A stretch of DNA of 64,000 nucleotides from assembly GCA_032209605.1 (NCBI GenBank), contig JASFXZ010000028.1, positions 878,941-942,940 on the forward strand. Reading direction: 5' to 3'. Position 1 is the first letter of the stretch; each line of letters begins with the position of its first letter. This stretch comes from Mactromeris polynyma. Lineage: Eukaryota > Mollusca > Bivalvia > Venerida > Mactridae. Positions 1 through 25,778 of the stretch are shown piece by piece. A program made the position numbers and the translations under genes. The notes beneath the pieces were generated by a model. That model saw nothing but the letters and a program-made list of their open reading frames with translations, had not been told where the DNA came from and did no database searches.

Positions 1-124
1 ATTTTTCGTGCAGTTTTTAATATGGATCGAATGAAATTCTTTAATAATACAATAATACATCTTTCAGCTAGTCATTAAATCCTAGGTCGATAACATAAAA
101 CTTTTAATGCATTGAATAATGAAA

Positions 125-12341
<12,217 letters not shown>

Positions 12342-14338
12342 ATTTACGCCGATGCGACGACTATGACACAATTAATTTTAACTTCCTGCATGGTTAGATT
12401 TAGATGCGCTACAATTGACAATTATTGGCCAGTGAATCACCGCTCGTTGCATATTTACTCTTCCGGAGTTGCTGAAACCGAAGTCATGGGTAATGGCAAT
12501 GTTCCACATAATTGCATTGTCAAAATGGTTTAGGTAAATTCAAAATGGGAAATTCAATCGAAATAACGATCTTCCAATTCAAAAGATTATCCAGTAATAG
12601 TAATACACTACTAATTATAGAATACTGGATACGTTTTCCCAATGTAGAAATTGTCGAACCATATAAACTATGGAATGATATAAAATACCAGTAGCAAATT
12701 TTGATGAAGAAATCTAGGTATTGACAATAAAATAGGATAAAGAAATTTCATTTCGTAAATTGTACTCGTACGATTTGATACACAGAAGCTGGATCGAGTG
12801 TTTTTCAACATTTCGTAGCAACTTGTGGTTATGACTTTTACTTACAAAGTATTCCGAAGGCATTATCTACTTAGTTCATCCAGTGATTTGAATGAATCTA
12901 GTAGTGATGCATCGATCCGATTGTTGTGGAGTTTGTGCTTCTCATATTTTTGCGATAAATGGTCTGAAGAAGACATTTCTTCAAGGTATTCTATCTGGTT
13001 GTGATATGAATTTGTTCATTATACACTCGTCCAAGCATTATAAACCCGTCCAAGCATTATAAACTCGTCCAAGCATTATAAACTCGTCCAAGCATTATAA
13101 ACTCGTCCAAGCATTATAAACTCGTCCAAGCATTATAAATCCGGTGTTGTATCAACAATTCATCGGCCCAATTGAATAATGTGTCAATGTCAGACTAAAC
13201 AGTTTCAACAGCAGGATTAGGATTATCAAAAACTATATGCAAAATTGTATTATCATCAAAGAGGTGCACGTATGATCTAATGTTAGCGACAATATTAGTT
13301 ATTTACACCAAGAAAAAATGGGGACTTAAAATATCCTTGGAAACCATTGCATGTACTGTTGACGAGTTGCAGTAGGTGCAACGTAGGATAACTGATTGGC
13401 ATACGTTAGATATATAGAAAACCAATCAATTCAATAATCGGCTGTCCAGTCTAGCAGTTTTTGTCGCACGTTATCAAATGCCAATATCAAAGAAAACGAT
13501 GCATACTTAAGGTAATATACAAACATTATTGAATCTCCAGGTGTGAATCCACATTTAAAAGGAGATGAACAGTCTAATATAAATATAAATGTCCCATAAA
13601 ATCGTCGACAAAGAATATTTCGTGAAGTAACCGATCGACTCGGCGAATCTACCCATATCAGTTTCATGTGATTTATCCGTGCATGATTTATTTCGTATCT
13701 AAATATCTCACAACGCCCAGAACTCGACTTGCAATCATACGGCAAAATTTTGCAAGTGTACTGCGAATAAACATTAAAAGATCAGCCACTTTCATATTTG
13801 ATTTGTGTACACACAAAGAAATTAATGCAGTCTTGTAACTTCTTTGAAGATAAAATATAAACATGTTACTGTTGTCTTCTTGTGTAATAAAAAAGCATAT
13901 GTATACGGAAAGCAATAACAATAATGTTCCTCTTCATGCTCGACAACAAATATAAACAGCAGTCGCAAACTTGCATTGTGTTCGCTACATATACTTACAT
14001 GTAGGTGACACTACATCTCTCTAAATTCAACATACATTCAAGCATTGAAAATTATCAAGAAATAAAGGAATGTAGTATTTTATTAGCATTATGAATAGTG
14101 ATATGAAGCAACAACTCCCAAATTAAGTGTATGTGACATTTGAGACACAAGTAAACGTTGTTTTGGTAACTGATGACCCTTAAACGTTGTCATGGTTACT
14201 GAAGACCGTGAACCAGACTGAGATGGTTTTATTACCTGTTAAATTGCCTTTTCATCCTATATAGTGAACAAAATATATGCATGTTTTGCGCTTTTGTTTG
14301 ATCCCATGACGACATTTTATATCAACGACAAATATCAA
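12342..14338. other. Upstream region of the EMI/EGF gene, no gene recognised
   Basis: This should contain the promoter of the minus-strand EMI/EGF gene just right of 12341, but I find no confident TATA or initiator. The only clear structure is the 19-bp tandem array at 13028-13140. Short open frames here lack recognisable domains. Confidence 0.4.
13028..13140. repeat. 19-bp tandem repeat, 6 copies
   Basis: The unit CGTCCAAGCATTATAAACT begins at 13028, 13047, 13066, 13085, 13104 and 13123 with almost no variation. Confidence 0.9.
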
Positions 14339-16137
14339 TATAGAGTAACTTCGGGTAATTCCGACACTTTAAGAGAAAAAAATCTGTACTGATTTACCTA
14401 TTTATTATGTTACATAGTAGATATCGGACTTACCCGAACACACATTTACTCATATTTCCGTATAAATGATTAACTCCTAGCTTTACATGTCTGTACGTTA
14501 CGAAACACTTGTGTAGTGCCGTATTGGAGGGTAAAGCCGTCACCTTTCATCTAAACCCGACACCTTATTGCAACATGAGAGATGTTTCGACTATGAAATT
14601 TATACAGAATCTAAATAGATCTAATGTTAATTTTCGTAAAATATACGAGTAAGTGACAGCTACCTATAAAAAGATCGAACCAACAGAAATCTGATATACT
14701 TGTCACAATTCTGCTATTTGAAGTATTTGAAAAACAATTTTATGTATGCAAGATCTCGTGAACTGGCTATAAACGATATATTTTGCTGATAATGTATTTT
14801 GAAACAATTTGTTACTGATGTTTATCATGGAACTTATGATGGTTTGGAAGTCATACTAGATGTGAAGTCATTAAACCTCGATGGTGTTAAATAGTTTGGG
14901 TAATTTAATATTGGACCTATATATACATATTGGTCCCAGATTTAATTACAAAAACCTGAATGGCAGATCATCATAAGTCCCGTGATGAATAGTGATAACG
15001 CACTTATTATTTCAATTATAACATGATTTTTTATTAGAGTATTGGCTAAAATCCATCATAACTAGTGGCCTCTGTCTGGTTCGCGTGCAACGGTAAGTGC
15101 AGGGTTCATGACAGTGTAATGTATGCAAAGACAGACGAAGACATTTAAATACATGTACTGCAAAAACCAAAGAACAACAAAGACATTGTAAACTATAAAC
15201 AGATACTATTCGAGACTCTAACTTACCAGGGCATACATGTATGTATAGTTTCTATCAAGTTCTCGGTGTCTTTGTACACATAATTATGTATAAATCTAGA
15301 TCGTCAGACACCAAACTCCAAAATGTCTCGGGCGGACAGACGAAGATTGCGGGAATGAAAATAGTTCGTTGTTTTGTATGAATAATCGTTCATAATCTGT
15401 ACAATGAGGTTCTTTTTATTAACTTCATAACGCCTGTGTTGGTCTTTGTGCGGTATTCGCAGTATTTATCAATCTGTGTTAGTCTTGGCAGTATTGAGTC
15501 GGACCGTTATAAAGTTGTATTGATTTGTTAAATGTATGGGTATTTATGTTATTGGTTTGTTAATCTAAAGATTTAACATTTATAAAGGCTTGTATCATTA
15601 TTGGAATTGATTTTGGCGATAGTTTGTACTGAATATGGAATATAATGATATGCAGTGGCGGTAATAGTTTGAAAGAAACCTCTCCTGTGCATTAGTCGGA
15701 TTTAGCCTCTTAGTACACTTTTGTCTGGTAATTCCAACGCCACTGTATATACATATATCGTCGAAGACATTTGAACGTGTGATGTTTAAAATACAAGTTT
15801 AATATACTATATAGTGCCTTAAATACTAATAAAAGCGCCAAAATTTTGATTTCAGTGTCACATATACATCCTTGTTTCGAACGACTGTCTTAAACATTTG
15901 GATAAGATCGATTTTGTTTTCAATTATTCAACTTAGTAGTTGTTAAACTCGGATGATTTTTTAAAAAAAGGAAGAGCGATTTAGACGCATACATCAACTC
16001 GTGACGTCACATTGGCATATGTCGTCATCGTTTCAACTAAATTATGGTAATTAGATTAGGTTAATTATATGCATGTATTAAAACATTAAGGGTGACGGTA
16101 CAAGACGAATGTCGGACTTACCCGAAATCACGCTATA
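14339..16137. mobile_element. TIR-flanked element, about 1.8 kb, family unassigned
   Basis: Left end TATAGAGTAACTTCGGGTAA then TTCCGACA; the reverse complement of the right end reads TATAGCGTGATTTCGGGTAA then GTCCGACA. These are imperfect inverted repeats of about 28 bp. The word CGGACTTACCCGAA recurs internally near 14427. No transposase frame of useful length was seen, so it looks non-autonomous. Confidence 0.55.
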
Positions 16138-16497
16138 TATAACTGTTTCATAAGACAACTTAATCATTCCTTAGTATAAATATTATTATTTTTTATTAAA
16201 TCCCCCTTTCCTGTTACCAGTATTTAAGCGGTGTGAGGTTAGCTAGATATAAAATCGGTTTAAACCCTCTTAATTGTTACTGACAACCATCAGTGCGTTT
16301 CATAAAGAATCCTAAGTCTGACATCAGTCCTAAGTTCCTCCTAAGTCAGTGTCCTACACTTATGACCATTTATAAAAAATCCTAAGTGCAACTCTAGGTC
16401 AAATATCGGTCATAACTCTATGACTTGTCCGAGGCAGTCCTAAGTGCAAAATATCGGTCCTAAGACAAACTTAAGTCTAAATTACGTCAATATAAAC

Positions 16498-16716
16498 ATG
16501 GCGGCACTCCTTATGTTAGAGGTATACGCTCGGCGGAGGCTAAGGAGAGAACGCGTTTATCGCGACAGAATACATCCTTTAGACGTTAATAACGACGATG
16601 AATTGATAAGCCGCTACAGATTTGATAGAAGAACTATTATGCATATCATATATCTGCTGAAAGATGATATAGAGCATCTGACAAAACGGGGGCACTCTAT
16701 ACCATCCGCTTTTCAG
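16498..16716 (+). pseudogene. HARBI1-like nuclease, first exon
   Basis: From the ATG: MAALLMLEVYARRRLRRE, then RVYRDRIHPLD, DDELISRYRFDRRTIMHII, LLKDDIEHLTKR and HSIPSAFQ, followed by a donor (CAG/gtaaga). This matches the N-terminal region of Harbinger nucleases (RDR.NPLD...DDELI.RYRF.R). The following exons with the DDE residues were not found downstream, so it is listed as a remnant. Confidence 0.7.
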
Positions 16717-17871
16717 GTAAGAGATTACACTGATAAAAGTGCATGTTTATATATGCATGTAAAATACCTTCTGATGATATCACATTTTCAGGGGTTGAAT
16801 TGTAGCATGTGGCAATAAAGTCTGATGTAGTGTCTGCAATGAAATGTATGTTGAACTTCATTAAACTTTTAAAACATAAATACATTGCAATTTTCATAAT
16901 TATTTGTTTGTGTAACACAATTTTCGACACTACAAAACATATTGATGTGCACATGTAATTTTTGCATTAAATATTGACAGGTTATCCAGACGTACACACT
17001 ATTTTAATAATTTAACAGATTTTTAACAAACACGGGACTTCTTGTACTTTTAAATAACAAATAATTTAAGTACTTACCTAATATATCCGTGCAGTCAAAA
17101 TATGATTCCACACTATGGTCAGAAATGTGTTATATTACATGTACATTAAACATAATAAATGTGAATTGTTTTGTTTTATTTTTTAACACACATATCAATT
17201 ATATTATAATTCTCATATCATTTACATTATCCGATTAGAAGTTGTACTCACTTGATACATCCAAATTGCTTTAATTGGTATCAATATACCCGCTGATCCC
17301 AACAGTTGCAGACTTCGGCAAAGTGCTTACCATCTATAAATAAGAACAGTGCGGTATATGAAAGTGACATTAACACAATGAAAACGAGTGGGCCATATTG
17401 GCAATATAACCATCGACTGAGTAGATTGCAACGCTGGTGTATATATTGTCCTAAATAATTTTCAATGACCTTTGTCCTTGACTTGTATGACTTATCTGTT
17501 TGAACTCGTTTATGAGCATAAACAAACTAGTTTCAAACTAAACATACATTTTATAAATGCCAACATATTGGTAATGTATCAATAGGTTAACTTAAAAATG
17601 TGACCTCAGTATTGATTACAATATTCAAATAAGATTTGCAATATTCACTATTTTTAAAAGGGTTTAACTCAACTAAATGAAAGGTTGTATTTTCAAAAAT
17701 CACATGTCTCCTCGACAGCAGTTTGTCAGTAATTGTAATACTGATACAGGATGTTGCAATAAAATATCAAGCAAACAAGAAATATAAATAGAGAGAAAAT
17801 ATCCACCGTAACAGCACTTTTTAGCTGCCATTATATCAAAAATGATTATAAATAAATAAAAACGTATATAC

Positions 17872-18031
17872 AACTTCCTTCCATGGTTCTAGCTGCGGAG
17901 GTGGCAAGCCACCGCCAGTCAGCTTAACTGACTGGCACCGACTTGCCTCCTCCTTCTTCACCGAAGACTGCAACTGCTGCCACTTCTTAACCTCCTTCGT
18001 ATTTCTGACCGTACTGCTTTGACAGTTTACC
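17872..18031 (-). pseudogene. SANT/Myb-like DNA-binding exon of a Harbinger element
   Basis: Between an acceptor (tttttttag) and a donor (GTT/gtatat) the frame reads NTKEVKKWQQLQSSVKKEEA, SRCQSVKLTGGGLPPPQLEP and WKEV. The KKW..L.SSVKKE and TGGG.PP motifs are typical of the Myb/SANT-like accessory protein that works with Harbinger transposase in DNA binding. The exons with the first helices were not located. Confidence 0.7.
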
Positions 18032-18849
18032 CTAAAAAAACATTTAGTGCAGATGATTTTGTCTGTCATATGCTATGCATAATTGAATGACATTGGTAAT
18101 TTTATTGCACAAATAATGTAAGCACACAAAAATATCAATATCCAAAAAATATCGAATGAAACAATTATGCCTCCACAGGGCCTAAAATAAAATATTGTTT
18201 GTTTCACCATAATTGCCAGGTATGAATACTCCCGCGGTACAATAGCTACTGTGTACGAAAAACTTGAATCTCTGATACTAGTCATATGCGTAGCCACATC
18301 ATCAATAAATCTATGAAGCAGGGATAAATTAATTATAGCTACAAGTACCACATTTTTACTTACCCTAATGTAGATAAAGATGTTAAATCTTTATATAACA
18401 CATGTTAAGCTTGTAAAAAAAAATGTTATGAAAACAAATTATTTCCGCTACCTACCGACCCTACCCCTGTGGGATAGGGTCGCGGGAGGGGAAACAAACA
18501 TATTATTTATGTCGGCCAAACTGATCAGCAGTGACCATTCTGACCACAAGTGGGATAAATAGCATTACAGTTTGATCTGACTTCACCATTTAGGAATAGA
18601 AAGGAGGAACAAGTTTTTCCTATATATTTTATCTAAATCAGGGTTGACAAATAGACAGGAAATCCCTCGTATTTCTATTAATATTGATACCATAGTTTAA
18701 CCTCTATGTTTGGTCAAACCCTCTCTATATCTGATTTATGATGGATTATTAGGTGACACAGAACATTTGTCAAGCCATTTCTATACTAATATGCTACAAG
18801 TATAGGTTATAGCTCATATATTGGAATTATAAGCAAATTAAATGGCATA

Positions 18850-19112
18850 TACTGAACAGTATGCGGACACTTTTTACGCGAACGACAAACGTCAATGCTA
18901 TTTTTCGCAGAGGTCGTAATAACATGGTTTTGCTATGTGCATACCAGGAATATGTAATCCAATAAAATCTTACACTAACCATCCAGGCAAGTTTTCTTCA
19001 ACTGAACAACGTTTGTAACATGATTCATGAGGAATGGTTAACATTTCAATACCGAAATCCACTGAATGTCGGCGAATTTAACTAATTTCCATTTTGAAAC
19101 TGAATTGACGAG
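18850..19112. repeat. Dispersed repeat, inverted copy at 38125-38340
   Basis: Blocks shared with the reverse complement of 38125-38340, in the same order, include GTTTTGCTAT.TGCATA, AAATCTTAC.(T)TAAC, GAACAACGTTTGTAAC and ACCGAAATCCACTGAAT.TCGG. Identity is moderate. The family is unknown and no coding potential was seen. Confidence 0.6.
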
Positions 19113-22100
19113 TAATCGTAATATATCGACATTTCTAATGTTGCACAGCAAACATTAACCGTCAAACTGCGCAGACTATCTTTTTTTCAAGATACGTCAT
19201 GTTTACGTTTAAAACGTGACACGACACACATCTACTCACAACTGTACATCAAACATTGCAGAAATATGACCGATGTTTATAGTCATCGTAGCCATAATTA
19301 TTATCATAAAATGATTCTGAATCCATCCATCCATACCGAAACTGTAACCGATTGATACATGAAACGTAAGAATTCCCTCGGATACATGTAAACAACTATG
19401 AAATTAACGTTGGTAGTTATTTCCCTTTGGTATGGCCGAAAATCCTACCTTTCCGTAATGCTGTGCCACAAGGTAATTAGTGATTAACAAAAATTCAATC
19501 GAGAACTCATTTATATAACCTTGCTTTTCCTCTTTGGTACAAAGGTGTTTATTAATTCATTTTAGTGTGAATTGTTAATAACATAATTATGGCAATAGTA
19601 TGTGTTATATATACAGAGTGATTGAATATTTAGCATGTGCAATATATACTATGTTTACTAGCAAGTACTGATGCCATAAATGCATGTTTATGCTTACAAG
19701 ATCAGGAGGCAACAAATGCGCCTTTAAGTAAAATGTGTACTCGAAGAAAGCGCTATGGTGTCTCTCGCCAAATTGTCTGCATCTGATTCGTCATGTGTTT
19801 TATAGACAGTACTCACGTTCGTTCGTACTTCCAATCTACGACTGAAGAGAGTGACGACGAGCACCAGTTCTATGTTGAGGAAGTGGTAGATTTACGAAAG
19901 GAAAGGCTAGGGAGTCTTAGCATATCCCAGACGTTCGCAGTGTCTTAACAATATTTTGCAGACAGCTCCCATGGTACAAACGCAAATAAGGCATAACAAT
20001 GTATGAATTAAAGTACGGCTAGTATCCGTAAAACTGTATCAATGTATTAATTCAAAGTTTATATTTTTAAATTACGGCAAACTACTTGGTGTTTATCTTA
20101 CACACGACCGGAGTGTTTATTGGTCTATTGTCATTTTAGGAAAACATCTGGTTAGCAAAGACGAAGTGTATACTTTCAATAATCAACTGGCGGTAATACA
20201 TTTTAACAAACATGAATGCCATATAACATGAACATGTTCAATATATTCAAATGGTTGCCTTAACTCTCCTTTAGCATCAGGCGCTATTCCGATACCTTCA
20301 TATTCACTCTCTGCTTCATAACTCTAGAACAACTGATATTTTGTATTTTTAGACAGGCGAGTCGACATGCGTCCTCCGCCATGCAGCGAGCCGCTTGCAA
20401 CGACTCGCTCATGTCCCAAAAAATAGTCAGTAAACATGTGTGAAAAAGGTTATACGCGTGTGCATTAAACAGACAGTTACGTTATCATAGAAATGGCGCT
20501 GTGACAACGAAAATTGCTAAACAAACTATATAAATCTAACGTCAGGGTATTCCAAAATTAGTCCGATGCCTGTAAATGTGTTGTATTATATGTCATTTAA
20601 ACAGCTGTCGATGCGGGATCATCGTATTTTTTAAAATGCGTAATCTCGTTCATACTCACCACACAATTTTTTAAACGTATCAGTACAATCTTCGATTAAA
20701 GGACGAATAACTGCCTTCTGTAAATGCTAAATGACATGAAATAAAACCGATTAGGTAGAACGTCAAAATGGCACTCGAAACAAAAGTCTACACATTGTGT
20801 ACACATTTGATTGGTTATACCACTGGAAAATACCCATCTATTATAAAATCAGTAGTCTCGTGATCGTGCCGACCAATACAATTTAGTATCATGAACAAAC
20901 GATGATTTCGTTTGCTGCGACTAAAGCATTGGTTAGATCAGAAAGGTTACAAGGTCAAATATCAAAATATACTGGGTAATACAGCAGCATGTGAATGTAA
21001 AGGTAGTGGAATCAAAGCGCTGTGTGGGAGCGTAGGTTGCTATATAACGGATGATCCAACATTTTGAAATAAGGACATACTTTTCATACTTTAATAACAC
21101 TAGTATTAGTATTTAATATAGTATAATGATAGTAATGCCTTTATTAAAATAGCATACGATGTAGAGGTGTACGTTTAATATACGACAAAACAACAACATG
21201 GCATTCAGTTGACTGCAGTAAAATTATACTATGATACAATTTCTATTATGTTGCTGTAGTGAGACTGTTACCTTAAGATTGGATTGATAACTGGCGCCAA
21301 ATTATTCAAATTTAACTACGTTAATCTGCATCGTGCGGTCAAAAAATAGTAAATGATTCATAATAACTAGCAATCTAAGATTATGACGGTGTTTTCGGCA
21401 TCAGTACTCTCTCGTGACAGAGGCGTATGGGGTACATGGTTTTTGTAAAGCGTGATATTTAAAGACTGAATGAATTGGCAAACCAAAACATATCTGGAAC
21501 AATTATGCGTATTTGGATGCCTGCTTACATATAGGAGTCTATGTGCTTGACCCATCCTCTGATTGGTGAGAGTGTATAAACTTCATATGTGTAATCTATG
21601 GTTTTATACAGAATATGACAGAAATATAAATTGATATACAAATTGCCATGACAGCTATGAATAGTTAGTAATATAAAAAAGAAAACAATAGCATAACTAG
21701 AACAAACAATTAGCAACAACTGTAAGCTTACCGCAAACCTAACGGTTTAACCAGAACATAATTAAATAGTGTAGCATCATAGAATGATAACAACATATGT
21801 GACTGAATGTTCACATTTTCAACCTGTTTAAGATAACTATAGTGAATTTAAGCAAACATCCGCTTTCTAAGGTTTTAATACTCTTCTGTTTATCAGTTAT
21901 GATTCCTTGTGCAAAACTTGCCAGGTCTATACAACTTGGCAAAGTGTACACTAGGTAACAACAATTATTCCCAAAAACATTAATTCATTTAGATTTAATG
22001 AACGTCTGAGCTTCAGTGTTAGATATTTTGTAAATATGGCAACACTATATTTCTACTGCACCATTACAGTTACATTGACAAACTGCAAGTTGACAAACTT

Positions 22101-22404
22101 TTATCAAGGTATTCAAACGGACATTGACACTATCAAACAAGTAAAGGAATAGACTTAGAACTTAAGTGTATATCCTTTCGTTCATAGTGAGTGTCACCAT
22201 TTTTCTGTTTTAAATTATATACACAGTAAATAAAAAATAACACTTTTTTTCCAAAATATCTGCATGATCCAGAATATTCCCATTTTTTATAAAAGAAGCA
22301 GTTATTTCGTGTTTTTTCGACCGGTTAGGTTGACCTAAGTTGTCGCGGTTTTGTTTATACTGGCTGTCTACCGATGATCTGACAGACGCACAAAACAGGT
22401 ACTA
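19113..22404. other. Gene-poor region, no feature recognised
   Basis: AT-rich sequence. Open frames here are short and without recognised motifs. A small GC-richer patch near 20354-20410 has an 8-bp inverted pair GCGAGTCG/CGACTCGC but nothing more. Confidence 0.4.
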
Positions 22405-23434
22405 CACTGTCCCAAAATGAAAACTTTACATCGATTTCGAAAGTATATGTTTTGTTGATAAATATATATTAGGGGTTGATTTTTCATTAAAGCTTCATTG
22501 CAATATCAATGTGTTTATGTAATTGACTGGGAAAAAATCAGACAATGCATATTTTTGTATGAACAAGGAAGTGGAGAGGGGTCGAAATGACAATTCCAGA
22601 ACAATGTAAATTATCACACAACATTTGGAGAGAAGAAAGTACTGACTGAGTGATTTTATAAGAAGCATCAGTAACCAGTGTGACCGCCATTTTTACGAAT
22701 CCATTGGAGAATACGTTGCCTCATTGAATTTACATAACGATGTATGACCGCGTTTGGAATACGCTGCAATTCTAACACATGGCATTTCGGAGGTCATATA
22801 TGGTATCAATTAGATGCTCGGTACTGGCATTCCGACCCAATTCATCTCATATGTGTTCTATTGGGTTCAAGTCTGGGGATACAGCAGTAATGGCTGCTGG
22901 TAAAAAACGAGTACGTAGGTGAGTCAACGTGATAACGCGATCAGTACGTTACGTTTTAGCAGGTACGCGACCGGGTCTTGCACGATCTCTGACAGATCCA
23001 GTAGTGTTGTACCGGTTCGCAAGATTATGAATAGTCTGTCTGGAGCAGCCAAAATGACGCGCTACGTTATTTACCATTGACCCCGCCCGGAGCATACCAA
23101 TAGCCTGGTTTCTCTGATCTTCAGAAAGACGTGGCATCACTAAATGCAATTGATTTCAAAACAAATTCAATATTTGTTATATGTGCTATGCAGAAAATGA
23201 TTACTTGTCAGTGTAAAACCTGTAAGTGAAACCAATGTTGCTGCGCACGTGCAAAGTAAGGAAAACGTTATTCCTGTTTGGACGCATGAATATACCGGCG
23301 ATTTTTAAAACAATTGCATAATCGTTATCCGCAATGAAATTGCGATAAACATGTGTAACACTTACAACATCATATATAGTAACAAAACAAATATTCAAAA
23401 AAATAAAGTGTAAAGTTTTCATTTTGGGTCAGTG
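22405..23434 (-). mobile_element. Internally deleted Tc1-like transposon
   Basis: Inverted termini CACTG(T/A)CCCAAAATGAA continue to ACTTTACA at both ends, each flanked by TA; length 1,030 bp. The minus strand begins MPRLSEDQRNQAIGMLR with a helix-turn-helix (VARHFGCSRQTIHNLANRY) and a linker (RARPGRVPAKT). It then jumps near LRTRFLP to the C-terminal SPDLNPIEH block, keeping the third catalytic acid but losing the region with the first two Asp. A Trp position (PIEHI-W) is now TGA, and a TAA follows AKT. Non-autonomous. Confidence 0.88.
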
Positions 23435-25510
23435 TAGGTATTTTGTAAAGGACATATAATAAGTCAATTTTTTTCGAAGACGAAACAGAATATATTTAAC
23501 TACTGATAGCAATCACACACCTGTTAATCTTTGTCACCACAACATTCGCGATATATGTTAAAATGTCCAACACGACATCCGACCGGATTTTGTATTTTTG
23601 CGAAATATTTTGCATCTAGATCACAGTCAGTACATATTTGTGCAGCAATACAGTCTTGAATTTTTAAAAGGCCTTTTTACAGGTCTCAAGTATACAAAAA
23701 CGAACGCTCATACTCAATTTCAAAATCCATTTTTGACGAATTACACCACAACGGAAGTCGTATTGTGACATTTTTTACACAAAACGTGAATTTTTTGGTG
23801 ACAATGATTACCAGGTGTGCATCAACCAATGAGTTTTAAATTGTTTCTAATAATAGTTGGCAGTATAACTGCATGCAAATCTCCGATAATGGTCCTTTAA
23901 TACTTTTTTGGTTTCTGTTCTGTTCTTATCTTATTAAGGTTTGCAGTATTTCCACCTGTCAACAGAATGGTGACAGAAAAGTGCTGACCAGTTATGCTCA
24001 TTATCCTATCATCCTAGTTATCCCTTATGGTCGGCCAGGCCATTTTTTGTGCCACTGTCTGTGTTGAGAGGCACTGTCTCATGTATATGGCTTTCCATGT
24101 AGTAACTTATTCTCTCTCACTAATTTCCAAGATGTGTTAATCTGCAAGATGTTATACTAAATTAGTTTTCATTTCCTTTGCAAGAACTTCTCAAGTTTCT
24201 CAAACAATTGTTATGTTGAGAAAAAATGGAATATGAACAAACACCCTATCCACTACGGGAGGCACCCAATCTCATTAAAATCAGCTCCAGTCGGTCGCTC
24301 CTATACTATACGCTAGCTGGATCTGAAGACTGCACAATACAGGTCACGTTCTTGTGACCTTTAAGTAGCCAATCAAATCGTCAGCTATAAAATGCTTTGG
24401 TATAGAGTTATGAATATTCGTCGATCTCCGGCGAGCTCCGTAAATTCTATTTAACGTAGATCACCAAGACGTTCCGATTACGTATTTTCGTCAATTTCAA
24501 TATGGCTGCGCCCTTGGGCACAACCGTATCTCCTACACGGCAACATTCTTTGGTTGATAAGTGTTGTTTGTGTGGTGCATTTGTATTTCGATTTTAGAAA
24601 TATGTATAACCGGAAGCGGCAGGAAGGACATTAAAAACAGTATAAACAGAAACTCCAAATAAACGATAAAGCCATTTTGGGAAAGACGACAAACACGGTT
24701 TTGTAGGGTGAAATTTCATTGGACCACGAACGAGCACCTGGTTACGCATATCTATTTTTAGAGAGGTTATATGAACGTGACCTCTTACGGAGTGTAGTAA
24801 GATTCAAACAGCGGAAAGTAATGGAGCTAAAGTTAGGGATTGATTTCAATAAGATTGGGAGGTACCGTGCTTCCTTCTTCAAAGTGTATGTTTGTGCGGG
24901 TAAAAACGCAACTATGATAGTAGAACGACATCTATACGCTAAACAAAATTTCTAGGTGGTCTTATTGCTTCTATTAAATAGATCATACCAGACATGTTTT
25001 TATTAAATGATTTTTATATCTGGGTTGTTGTTATTGATCGGTCATAAAGTTCAACTGAAGGTCAAAGCAGATTAACTTTTTCAGCAAAGTTAAACCATGC
25101 AATTATGTATATGATAATAATATTCATGTGCACGGTTGTTTGTTTATGTAAGGTTTACAATATCAATAAAACCGAAGTGACTAATTAAACATTATGCTCA
25201 GGGTATATAAATGAAAACAAAACTAACACAAACCTCGTAAAGTCCCTTCCGCAACATAATTTAAAAATTCTTCGTACCACAGCTTATAATGCTTATAATA
25301 ACTGTATTGAATCGTTTTCCTTCCTGAATTAATTTCAAATACCAGGTTGTGGAACAAGCTGACCATGCGTACATCACTTTGTTATTACTATGGATTACCA
25401 CCCCAAACATAGAGAATCGCGAAGCAAGATGAACGTGAAATCCGTGCTGCGCCCTTCATTGTTTGCATGTTGTAGAATGTTTTACACAATATAATTAATA
25501 TCAAATTTGG
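23435..25510. other. No gene recognised; one weak frame
   Basis: An ATG near 24502 opens MAAPLGTTV and a CCLCG pair but stops after about 32 codons. A second frame (24719-24955) follows without a recognised motif. A decayed transposon or host exon is possible; I cannot assign either. Confidence 0.3.
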
Positions 25511-25778
25511 CCAGAGGTGCGTTTTTTAGAGGTAGGGGAAATAAGCAAGAAAGGTTAGACAATGTAGAAAAGGTAGCCGTCTAAAAAACGCTTGAACAAT
25601 TCGCTAGCTACAAAATGGCGCGCGCCAGACCACACAACACTGTTCCGCATGAACGCCATTTTGTTTAGCAAAGCTAGCACTGTCAAAACACGCTGCCTAT
25701 CTAAAGAGAGGTGCTACTTTCCCTACCTAGCGCTAGGTAAAATTCTACTTTTCCTACCTCTAAAAATCGCACCTCTGG
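25511..25778. mobile_element. 268-bp MITE
   Basis: Left end CCAGAGGTGCG(T)TTTTTAGA followed by GGTAGG; the reverse complement of the right end reads CCAGAGGTGCGATTTTTAGA followed by GGTAGG. CAAATT occurs just outside both ends and may be the target duplication. Non-coding. Confidence 0.85.

Larger units (their letters stand above)
16290..18031. mobile_element. PIF/Harbinger element with nuclease and SANT/Myb exons
   Basis: A HARBI1-type first exon on the plus strand (16498-16716) and a SANT/Myb-type exon on the minus strand (17872-18031) converge, the usual two-gene content of an animal Harbinger. The 5' side has at least five TCCTAAG words between 16309 and 16470, probably subterminal transposase sites. 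I could not find a matching inverted terminus on the right, so the limits are approximate. Confidence 0.65.

Noticed and set aside
18440..18490. Hairpin GACCCTACCC/GGGATAGGGTC as a terminator or regulatory element
   Set aside because: No gene context in an animal genome; may simply be part of a repeat.
24502..24955. Start of a zinc-finger-type protein (MAAPLGTTV, CCLCG)
   Set aside because: Stops after about 32 codons, and no donor or following exon could be matched with confidence.
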